The position numbers were made by a program, and so were the translations under genes. This document shows positions 1 to 7,400 of a DNA stretch of 64,000 nucleotides, in pieces; the stretch's first letter is position 1; each line of letters starts with the position of its first letter. The notes under the pieces were generated by a model that ran no database searches, was not told the origin of the DNA, and saw nothing but the letters and a program-made list of their open reading frames with translations. Source of the DNA: Mycobacterium paraense (GTDB taxonomy: Bacteria; Actinomycetota; Actinomycetes; Mycobacteriales; Mycobacteriaceae); contig NZ_LQPM01000049.1 in assembly GCF_002101815.1 (NCBI RefSeq), forward strand, positions 62,001-126,000. Reading direction: 5' to 3'.

Positions 1-3000
1 TCCCGAACGACGACACCGCCGCCGTGCGCGGATGATCGGTGACCGGCCAGGCTACCGGCTCGGTCAGCAGCCGCACCGTGCCCGCCGACCAATCCACCTG
101 CGGGCTGGGCCGATCCACGTTCAGCGTCGGGGGCAGGGTGTCGTGGTTGAGCGCCTCGATCATCTTGATCATGCCCGCCACGCCGGCGGCGGCCTGGGTG
201 TGCCCGATGTTCGATTTGATCGACCCCAACCACAACGGGCGCTCGGCGCTGCGCGCCGCACCATAGGTCGCGATCAGGGCGCCCGCCTCGATCGGGTCGC
301 CCAGGCTGGTGCCGGTGCCGTGGGCCTCGACCACGTCGACCTGATCCAGCCCGACACCCGCTTTGGCCGCGGCCTGGGTGATGACCCGTTGCTGCGCGGG
401 CCCGTTGGGGGCCGTCAACCCGTTGGAGGCGCCGTCCTGGTTGATCGCCGAACCCGCGATCACCGCCAGCACCGGGCGGTGGTGGCGCCGCGCTTCACTG
501 AGCCGTTCCAGCACCAGCACCGCGGCGCCCTCGCCCCAGCCGGTGCCATCGGCGTTGGCGGAGAACGCTTTACAGCGCCCGTCGGCGGCCAGCCCGCGCT
601 GCCGCGCGAACTCGGTGAACACCGACGGCGTCGTCATGACCGTGACACCACCGGCGAGGGCAAGGGACGACTCGCCGTTGCGCAGCGACTGACAGGCCAA
701 ATGCGCGGCCACCAACGACGACGAGCACGCCGTGTCGAGGGTGATGGCGGGGCCCTGCAAACCCAACGCATAGGCGACGCGCCCCGAGGCCACGCTGGTG
801 GACAGGCCGGTCAGCGCGTAGCCCTCCACCCCGTCGGAGCCGCTCGCGCCGTAAGACTGTGACCACGCCCCGACGAACACCCCGGTCTCCGAGCGCGCCA
901 ACGAGGACGGATCAATCCGCGCGGCCTCCAACGCTTCCCAGCACACCTCCAGCAGCAACCGCTGCTGGGGATCCATGCTCAGCGCCTCGCGCGCCGAGAT
1001 GCCGAAGAACGGCGCGTCGAACCCGGCCGCGTCCGCCAAAAATCCGCCGGCGCTCGCGTACGTCTTGCCCACCGCGTCGGGATCGGGATCGAACAACTCC
1101 CCCAGGTTCCAGCCGCGGTCGGCCGGAAAACGCCCGACGGCGTCGGTGCCACTGGCCACCAGGTCCCACAACGCCGCCGGCGAATCCACCCCGCCGGGGA
1201 ACCGACAGGCCATGCCCACCACCGCGATCGGCTCGTCCGCCGCGGGCCGCGACTGCACCGCCGGCGCCGGCGCGACAGACCCGTCCAGCAGCCCGCCCAG
1301 ATGGGCGGCCAACTCGTCGGGAGTGGGGTAGTCGAAGGCCAGCGTGGGCGGCAACGGCAGCTCGGTCTCGGTCCTCAGCCGGTCAAGCAGCTCCGTGGCC
1401 TTGACCGAATCGAAACCCAGGTCGCCAAAAGCGGATTCGGGGTCGATGTCCTCCGGGCCGGGGCGCCCCAACACCGCCGCGGCCTGTGCGCACACCACCT
1501 CCACCAGCAGGTCATGCTCTTGGCGGCGGAGCGACTGCCGCTGGCGGCGAAGCCCGCGCAGGCGTTGCGTCCAGCCCGAGTCGGTGCCGGCGCCCGCGTC
1601 GGCGTCCTCGACCGCACGCCGCAGCGGCCGGCGGATCGGCCCGTCCAAGCGGGTGAACTCGTCGCGCAGATACAGCTGCACGCAGTCCCGTCGTCGGACC
1701 TTGCCGCTCGTGGTGATGGGAATCGAACCGGGCGGCACCAGAACGAGATCCGCCACGCTCAGGCCGTGCGCCTTCGATATGGCGGTCGCGATGTCCCGCC
1801 TGACGACGCCCATCCGCTGCTTCGCGGCCTCTTCGGGTTCGTCGCGATTCTTGAGCTCGGCAATGGCGACCACATTCTCGACGCCGTCGTCGTCCGGAAC
1901 CCCGATCGCCACGCAGCGTCCGCGGGTGACTTCCTGAATCGTCGCCTCGATGTCGTCGGGAGAATGGTTGCGGCCGTTGACGATCAGGAGATCCTTGATG
2001 CGGCCGAGGATGAACAGCTCGCCGTCGGAGAAGAAGCCCAAATCCCCGGACCGCAGCCAGGGGCCCGCGGATGCGCCGCCCGTCGCGCCGACGAGGGTGG
2101 CACCGAACATGCCCTCGGTGCCGGGAGGGTTTCCCCAATAGCCTTGCGCGACATTGCCGCCTTGCACCCAGATCTCGCCGACGGTTCCCGCCGGACACTC
2201 GATACTGGTATCGGGGTCGACGATGCGCACGGCCGGTGACCGTGGCACGCCGTAGCTCACCAGCGGTGTACCGTCTTCGCTGGCGCACCGCTTGGCGTGG
2301 CCGGCGGTCAGCTTCTCGGATTCGAAGTGAACGATTTCCGGCGACTGGCCCACCGCACGCGTCGCGATGTACACCGTCGCTTCCGCCATTCCATACGCGG
2401 GCCGCAACACCGTGTCACGAAAGTTGAAGCGGGCGAACCGCTCCGCGAAGCGTTGCAGTGTCGCGGGTTGCACTCGCTCGCTGCCGTTGAGGATGCCGAG
2501 CACGTTGCCAAGATCGAGGCCGGCCAGGTCGTCATCCGAGGTTTTCCGTGCCGCCAATTCGAAAGCGAAGTTCGGCGCCGCGGAGAATGCTCGGCTGTTG
2601 CTCGCCAGCGCTTGCACCCACCGGGCGGGTCGTTGCAGGAACGACGCGGGGCTGGTGATCAGGGCGGGAAACCCCGCCAGCACGGGAAAGATGATGGCCA
2701 GATACAGACCCATGTCGTGATAGAAGGGCAGCCAGGACACCATTGTGGTGTCCTGCGGCGCGGCCCCACCGAAGATGTCGGCATTGATCTGCTCGAAGTT
2801 GGCCACGATGTTTGAGTGCGAGATCTCGACGCCCTTCGGAGTGCGCGTCGACCCGGAGGTGTACTGCAAGTACGCGATGTCTGGCCGACCCTTGGCCTCG
2901 GCGGCCGCGCCGTCGTCGGAGTTGAGGTCCAGCGCATCAACCTCGACGACCGGTGGCGCCGATGCACCCGGCTTCGACTCGAGATACCCCGCGATGTTTC

Positions 3001-3400
3001 CCGCGACGGACGACGTCGTGAGAATCGCCGAGGGCGACGCGTCACTCAGGACCGAAATGAAGCGCTCATCGGTGACGCCTCCCTGGGGCACCGACAGCGG
3101 AACCGCGATCCGACCGGCTTGCAACGCACCCAGAAACGCGGTGACGTACCCGAGGCCCTGCGGCGCCGCGATCACCACGCGGTCACCCGTTGACCCGCTC
3201 GCGGTGAGCTCCCGTGCGACGTTCAGCGTTCGGCGATACAGCTGCGACCACGTGAGGGTTTCCGGAACGCCCGCCCAGTCCCGCTCGTAATCAACGAACG
3301 TGAACGCCGCCTCGGCGGGCCGCGTTCGAGCGCGTTCCCGCAGCACCGCGGGAACGGACGACTCGATCACAGCTTGTGACGATACCGGTGAAAACGCCAT
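1..3400 (-). CDS. Fatty acyl-AMP ligase / acyl carrier protein / ketosynthase fusion, partial at the left edge
   Basis: This gene starts at ATG 3400 and is open at the window edge after 1133 residues. The first roughly 580 residues are a fatty acyl-AMP ligase: the ATP loop YTSGSTRTPKG lies near residue 178 and WLPFYHDMGLY follows, both in the FAAL rather than the acyl-CoA ligase style. An ACP follows with LGFDSVKATEL, the phosphopantetheine serine being about residue 665. A beta-ketoacyl synthase starts near residue 720; it has active cysteine 892 in DTACSSSLV, then VEAHGTGTSLGDP and KSNIGHTQAAAG. The window cuts it at the SSFG motif that ends a KS domain, so an acyltransferase and further modules probably follow outside. 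It should activate a fatty acid as the adenylate, load it on its own ACP and start chain extension. M. tuberculosis usually keeps FAAL and PKS as separate proteins. Domain calls are strong; substrate and product are unknown. Confidence 0.93.
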   Translation of the reverse strand, partial: MAFSPVSSQAVIESSVPAVLRERARTRPAEAAFTFVDYERDWAGVPETLTWSQLYRRTLNVARELTASGSTGDRVVIAAPQGLGYVTAFLGALQAGRIAVPLSVPQGGVTDERFISVLSDASPSAILTTSSVAGNIAGYLESKPGASAPPVVEVDALDLNSDDGAAAEAKGRPDIAYLQYTSGSTRTPKGVEISHSNIVANFEQINADIFGGAAPQDTTMVSWLPFYHDMGLYLAIIFPVLAGFPALITSPASFLQRPARWVQALASNSRAFSAAPNFAFELAARKTSDDDLAGLDLGNVLGILNGSERVQPATLQRFAERFARFNFRDTVLRPAYGMAEATVYIATRAVGQSPEIVHFESEKLTAGHAKRCASEDGTPLVSYGVPRSPAVRIVDPDTSIECPAGTVGEIWVQGGNVAQGYWGNPPGTEGMFGATLVGATGGASAGPWLRSGDLGFFSDGELFILGRIKDLLIVNGRNHSPDDIEATIQEVTRGRCVAIGVPDDDGVENVVAIAELKNRDEPEEAAKQRMGVVRRDIATAISKAHGLSVADLVLVPPGSIPITTSGKVRRRDCVQLYLRDEFTRLDGPIRRPLRRAVEDADAGAGTDSGWTQRLRGLRRQRQSLRRQEHDLLVEVVCAQAAAVLGRPGPEDIDPESAFGDLGFDSVKATELLDRLRTETELPLPPTLAFDYPTPDELAAHLGGLLDGSVAPAPAVQSRPAADEPIAVVGMACRFPGGVDSPAALWDLVASGTDAVGRFPADRGWNLGELFDPDPDAVGKTYASAGGFLADAAGFDAPFFGISAREALSMDPQQRLLLEVCWEALEAARIDPSSLARSETGVFVGAWSQSYGASGSDGVEGYALTGLSTSVASGRVAYALGLQGPAITLDTACSSSLVAAHLACQSLRNGESSLALAGGVTVMTTPSVFTEFARQRGLAADGRCKAFSANADGTGWGEGAAVLVLERLSEARRHHRPVLAVIAGSAINQDGASNGLTAPNGPAQQRVITQAAAKAGVGLDQVDVVEAHGTGTSLGDPIEAGALIATYGAARSAERPLWLGSIKSNIGHTQAAAGVAGMIKMIEALNHDTLPPTLNVDRPSPQVDWSAGTVRLLTEPVAWPVTDHPRTAAVSSFG

Positions 3401-3479
3401 TTTCGCACCCGAAAAAACACACCCGCGACATCAGCATTCCCCCAGGTCAGACGTGCCAATTCGCCCTCGCACATGGGCG

Positions 3480-4754
3480 TCAGCCCACTCGCTGCAAGCG
3501 GGCGAAGTTCTCCACCAGATCGGTGGCGGCCGCGACGCTTTCGGCGGGCGTGGTCATCCGGGGCGCGAGCTCGCGGGCGCGGGCCCGGTATTCCGGCGCA
3601 AGAATCCGGCGCAGGTCCTTGACCAGCGACTCCTCGGTGGTGGTCGAAAGACGGCGAGAGGTGCCCACCCCCAAGCGTTTGAGCGCGGCGCCCTCCAGCG
3701 GCTGATCGTAGAACGTCCATAGCACCACCTGCGGGACTCCGGAGCGCAGGCACGTGGCCGTGGTGGCCGCACCGCCGTGATGCACGACCGCGCGGCAGGC
3801 GGGAAAGACCGCCTCGTAATTCACCGCGCCCACCACCTTGACGTGCTCGAAGTGGTGAATATCGCTGAAGTCGCTGACGCCGGCGCAAACCAGCGCGCGC
3901 TCGCCCAGGCGCGCGCAGGCCGCGGCGATCATGGCCAGCCTGTCGGCGGCAGACTCGACGGCGAGGCTGCCGAAGGCGAAGCAGATCGGCGGTGTTCCCG
4001 CCGCGATCCAGGACAACACCTCGTCATCGGCATCCTGTGGGAATCCCAGTGTCAGCGTGCCCACGAAGGGGCGTTTGCCGTCCCATTTCGCCCACTCGGC
4101 TTCCAGTCCCGGGATGAAAAGCCGGTCGTAGCCCTGGATTTCAAGCGATCCGCGCTCGGCGATCCGGCGCGTCCAGGGGCGTGTCGCGGCGGGTAGACCG
4201 AGCAGACGACGCTGCGCGTCCTCGGCTTCCTTCGCCGGACCGCCCCATGTCATCCGCTCGTATCCCCGCATTGCGGCGCGGCCCAACGGTGCCGGCAACA
4301 GGGGCATGACTTTCCCGTTGGCCCGGATTGGGAACCAATGCAGCATGACGAACGGAATGTCGTAATACTCGGCGACATTGAACGGGAACTGCTCGAAGCC
4401 GTAGCCGGAGATGATCAGGTCGGCCCCGTCTCCCAGCGACTTCAGCGTTGTGAAGGCTTCCTCCGTCCAGCATTGGCTCACGATCGCCGAGATTTCGCGC
4501 CCCAGCCTGTCCAGTTCCTGCATCTTCCAGGGGCTGCGAAACAGCAGCGTCCAGTAGTCGCGCTGGACGTCCATGATGATCCGCGAGTCCAGACCGTAGC
4601 CGACGGCCGAAACGCCGGCCGCCTCGGTGAAACCGACCAGGTTGGGCGGTACCGCCATGCGCACGTCGTGCCCTCGGCGCACCAGCTCGCGGCCCACCAC
4701 GACGGACGGCTCGACATCGCCTCGCGCCCCGTAGCACGCCATCGCGAATTTCAT
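3480..4754 (-). CDS. UGT-type glycosyltransferase (Rv1524/Gtf-like)
   Basis: This 424-residue protein belongs to the GT1/UGT group that includes M. tuberculosis Rv1524 and Rv1526c and the Gtf enzymes of glycopeptidolipid synthesis. The N-terminus MKFAMACYGARGDVEP is the typical acceptor-side start, and HHGGAATTATCLRSGVP followed by YDQPLEGAA is the nucleotide-sugar binding segment near the C-terminus. I chose ATG 4754 because the family begins exactly at MKF and a GAAAGG sequence precedes it; a longer reading to 4805 adds 17 unlikely residues. It lies 25 bases downstream of the DrrC-like gene and 79 bases upstream of the FAAL-PKS gene, so the five genes probably form one operon. It likely transfers a sugar, often a deoxysugar in this family, to a lipid or polyketide acceptor. 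It is a clear paralog of the gene at 15198-16466. Confidence 0.9.
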   Translation of the reverse strand: MKFAMACYGARGDVEPSVVVGRELVRRGHDVRMAVPPNLVGFTEAAGVSAVGYGLDSRIIMDVQRDYWTLLFRSPWKMQELDRLGREISAIVSQCWTEEAFTTLKSLGDGADLIISGYGFEQFPFNVAEYYDIPFVMLHWFPIRANGKVMPLLPAPLGRAAMRGYERMTWGGPAKEAEDAQRRLLGLPAATRPWTRRIAERGSLEIQGYDRLFIPGLEAEWAKWDGKRPFVGTLTLGFPQDADDEVLSWIAAGTPPICFAFGSLAVESAADRLAMIAAACARLGERALVCAGVSDFSDIHHFEHVKVVGAVNYEAVFPACRAVVHHGGAATTATCLRSGVPQVVLWTFYDQPLEGAALKRLGVGTSRRLSTTTEESLVKDLRRILAPEYRARARELAPRMTTPAESVAAATDLVENFARLQRVG

Positions 4755-4779
4755 TGCGAGCCTCGACCTTTCAGTTGTC

Positions 4780-5571
4780 TCAGTGCCCGGATTCCGCTGC
4801 GGCACGGTAACCGCGGACGGCCAGCGGCCCGAGCACCGCGGTCAGGCCGAGAGACCACATGACGGTCACCAGGAGCGGCCACAGCACCGGACCGCTTTGG
4901 GCAAGCCCCCGCATCGACTCGATCGTCGCCCACATCGGTTGAAGGTGGATCTCCAGCCGCACCCACGACGGCAGCGTCTGCGTGGGCACCACACCGGAGC
5001 TGGCGAACACCGCACCGGTGGCCGGCACTCCCAGCCACATGAGCGCCGAACCGGTCCTGGCGCGCACCGCGATCGCGATCACCGCCATCGAGAAGACGAC
5101 GACCACCAGCACCGGCACCAGTACGAACGGGATAACCGTGAGCCAGCCGCCTTTGAAGCGAAGGCCGAGGCCTACCCCGACCGCGGTGATCAACGTGGCG
5201 CTGACGAACGTGCGCGCGGCCTCGGCGAGCAGCCTGCCGGTGAGCGCGCTGGCCCGGTGTACGGGGAAAACCCATAATCTGCCGATCAGACCGCTGTCGC
5301 GGTCGATCCACATGCGGCGACCGGTCGCAAGCGCACCGAACATCGCGCCGGCCACGGCGCACATCGGCACCAGGCCGTAGAGGCTTTCCGTGCCGGTGAT
5401 CCTGAGTATCGACTTGCCCACCAGCAGCTTGTAGGCGATCAGCAGAAACGTCGGGAACACCAGCGCCTGGATCAACACCATCGGTTGGCGCCGCCACCGG
5501 GTGAGGAGATGGCTTGCGAACAGCAGAGTTTCGCTGGCCAGGGAACTCCGCGGCGGTGCGTTCGCGGTCAT
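4780..5571 (-). CDS. ABC-2 type permease, DrrC-like
   Basis: This 263-residue protein has a cytoplasmic N-terminus and about six hydrophobic segments, as expected for an ABC-2 permease of the daunorubicin/DIM exporter type. Segments such as WLTVIPFVLVPVLVVVVFSM and LLVTVMWSLGLTAVLGPLAV are visible. The ATG at 5571 overlaps the stop of the upstream permease by four bases (ATGA), which decides the start against a longer reading to 5742. With the DrrB-like and DrrA-like genes it would form a heteromeric exporter in the inner membrane. In M. tuberculosis the related drrABC genes sit beside the DIM polyketide synthases and are needed for export of that lipid, so a role in moving the product of this locus is a reasonable inference. 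Confidence 0.9.
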   Translation of the reverse strand: MTANAPPRSSLASETLLFASHLLTRWRRQPMVLIQALVFPTFLLIAYKLLVGKSILRITGTESLYGLVPMCAVAGAMFGALATGRRMWIDRDSGLIGRLWVFPVHRASALTGRLLAEAARTFVSATLITAVGVGLGLRFKGGWLTVIPFVLVPVLVVVVFSMAVIAIAVRARTGSALMWLGVPATGAVFASSGVVPTQTLPSWVRLEIHLQPMWATIESMRGLAQSGPVLWPLLVTVMWSLGLTAVLGPLAVRGYRAAAESGH

Positions 5572-6329
5572 TGCGGCCGCCCCTGCACGCGCATCGCGAT
5601 CGCACCGAACACCACCAGCAGCCCAAGACACCACGCCAAACTGGTCGCGACGTTGCTCGCCACCACGTGGCCGGTGGTGAAGCCACGCAGGGTCTGCGTC
5701 ACCTGCGAGACGGGCTGGTTGCGCACGAACGGATGCAACCAATCCGGAAACGAGTCGGCCGGCGCCATCCCGGTGGACAGCATGACCAACAGCATTTGGG
5801 GAACGAGCAGCAGCTGATCCAACACGCCGCTGCTCGCGAACCTGCCTTGCGAGGCCACAGAAAGGACCCCGGCCGCATCGGCGGCGAGCGAGAGGGCCAG
5901 CGTCAGCAGCAGGGCAACGACGGCGAAGGCGGCCGCGTGCATCAGCCCGCCGAACATCCGGAAGCCGAACGCGTACCCGACGGCGATCGCGGCAAGCAGC
6001 CCGAGGGCACCGCGGAACAGGCAGTACATCATGCGGGCCATCAGCGGTGTCACCGTAGATATCGGAAGCGTGCGGAGTCGATCGGCGAAGTCGCTGCGCT
6101 CGTCCTGGGCGGCGCGGTCAATGGTCGTCAGCGCGCCGAGGAAGATGACCTGGACGACGACGACCGGCAGCACGTACTGGGGGTAGCTCATTCCGCCGGT
6201 GTCGATCACGTTGCCCAGCATGAAGTTGAAGACGACGAAGTTCAGGCCGGGCGACACCACCGCGAACACCAGGTCGTTGCGCATGGCGTTCTGCACCACA
6301 CGCTCGGTGAGCGCGGCGAGGGCGGTCAC
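5568..6329 (-). CDS. ABC-2 type permease, DrrB-like
   Basis: This 253-residue membrane protein has an amphipathic start (TALAALTERVVQNAMRNDL) followed by a hydrophobic core and about six predicted membrane spans, including LGLLAAIAVGYAFGF and LCLGLLVVFGAIAMRV-type stretches. I set the start at GTG 6329, which overlaps the DrrA-like stop by four bases (GTGA). An upstream ATG reading to 6740 would only translate the antisense of the ATPase gene in a low-quality frame. It should pair with the DrrC-like protein as the membrane part of an exporter. The tight overlaps on both sides argue for translational coupling of all three exporter genes. Confidence 0.88.
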   Translation of the reverse strand: MTALAALTERVVQNAMRNDLVFAVVSPGLNFVVFNFMLGNVIDTGGMSYPQYVLPVVVVQVIFLGALTTIDRAAQDERSDFADRLRTLPISTVTPLMARMMYCLFRGALGLLAAIAVGYAFGFRMFGGLMHAAAFAVVALLLTLALSLAADAAGVLSVASQGRFASSGVLDQLLLVPQMLLVMLSTGMAPADSFPDWLHPFVRNQPVSQVTQTLRGFTTGHVVASNVATSLAWCLGLLVVFGAIAMRVQGRPQ

Positions 6330-7255
6330 GTCGTGACTTTCGCCGTGAGGTGTAGAAACGCTTCGTCCAACGACGGCTTGCGCAGCGCGATGTCGAGTAG
6401 CTCGACGCCCAGCCGGTCCACCCGGCGAAACACCTCGCCGAGGGTAGCGACGCCGTCGGGCGAGAGCACCGAGACGGTGTTCGCCTCGTAGTCGGCTTCG
6501 GCGCCTTCGAGATCGGAGACCGCCGCGAAGATCTTGGCGAGGTCGGCCGGGTTGACCGGGCTCACCGTGCAATAGCCCAATCCCACGCGGCGTTTGAGGT
6601 CTTCGGCGGTCCCGTCGGCGACCACACGACCTTTGTCCAGTACGACGATCGAATCGCTGAGCACGTCGGCCTCTTCGAGATATTGCGTCGTGAGCAGAAT
6701 GGTCACGCCCTGGGCCGACAACGACGACACCAGGTTCCACACGTCGCGGCGGCTCCGCGGGTCCAACCCGGTCGTGGGCTCGTCGAGGAAAAGCACCGCC
6801 GGTGGAACCATCAGCCCGGCGGCGATATCGATGCGGCGCACCATGCCACCCGAATACGTGTGCACCGGCCGGTCGGCGGCGTGCGACATATCGAACTCGT
6901 TGATCAATGCGTCGGCCCGCTGTCGCGCGTCTTTGCGCCGCATGCCCCGTAGCCGGCCGAACAACACCAGGTTCTCGCGACCGGTGAGCTCGAAATCGAG
7001 AGCGGCCAGCTGCCCGATGCTCCCGATGCTTGCCCGCACCTGGGCCGCCTCGCGGACGACGTCGTGGCCGGCCACAACCGCTCGGCCGGAGGTGGGCCGC
7101 AGCAACGTCGACAGGATCTTGATGGTGGTCGACTTCCCCGCGCCGTTATGACCGAGCAGAGCGCAGACCGACCCCGTCGGAACGAAAAAACTCACGTCCT
7201 GCAGTGCGTGGATTTTTCCGTCGAAAGCTTTTGCCACGCCGTCAAGCTCGATCAC
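6326..7255 (-). CDS. ABC transporter ATP-binding protein, DrrA-like
   Basis: This 309-residue ATPase shows Walker A GHNGAGKSTT, the signature YSGGMVRRIDIA, Walker B AVLFLDEPTTGLD and the switch histidine region around TTQYLEEAD. A C-terminal extension of about 80 residues is typical of DrrA-type ATPases. The start is GTG 7255 (VIELDGVAKAF), since homologs begin close to this point; the longer reading to 7714 translates the antisense of the PE_PGRS gene. It energises the two permeases encoded just downstream. A 14-base inverted repeat lies 11 bases before the start codon, and the PE_PGRS gene ends 145 bases upstream on the same strand. Confidence 0.92.
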   Translation of the reverse strand: MIELDGVAKAFDGKIHALQDVSFFVPTGSVCALLGHNGAGKSTTIKILSTLLRPTSGRAVVAGHDVVREAAQVRASIGSIGQLAALDFELTGRENLVLFGRLRGMRRKDARQRADALINEFDMSHAADRPVHTYSGGMVRRIDIAAGLMVPPAVLFLDEPTTGLDPRSRRDVWNLVSSLSAQGVTILLTTQYLEEADVLSDSIVVLDKGRVVADGTAEDLKRRVGLGYCTVSPVNPADLAKIFAAVSDLEGAEADYEANTVSVLSPDGVATLGEVFRRVDRLGVELLDIALRKPSLDEAFLHLTAKVTT

Positions 7256-7266
7256 GAAAACAGACC

Positions 7267-7280
7267 ATACCCGTCGGTAT
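7267..7280. promoter_or_regulatory. Inverted repeat before the exporter operon
   Basis: The sequence ATACC-CGTC-GGTAT is a perfect 5-base inverted repeat with a 4-base spacer. It sits between the PE_PGRS stop and the GTG start of the DrrA-like gene, 11 bases from the latter. Its place suggests an operator or a hairpin in the leader. No regulator gene lies in this locus within the window, so the partner is unknown, and short repeats like this arise by chance fairly often. Confidence 0.3.
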
Positions 7281-7400
7281 ACGCGTGTTGAATAGAAACC
7301 GGCTCCTGCGGTTTCGCGACGGCATTCTCGGTGTACGCCCGCTCTGGCGCTCGGAGCGTCGACTGCGCGAGCGGACGGTCGTTCAGGGCCTGCGATTCCG

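Noticed and set aside
5568..6740. Long N-terminal extension of the DrrB-like gene
   Set aside because: The extra part is another frame of the ATPase gene; the GTGA overlap at 6326-6329 gives the natural start.
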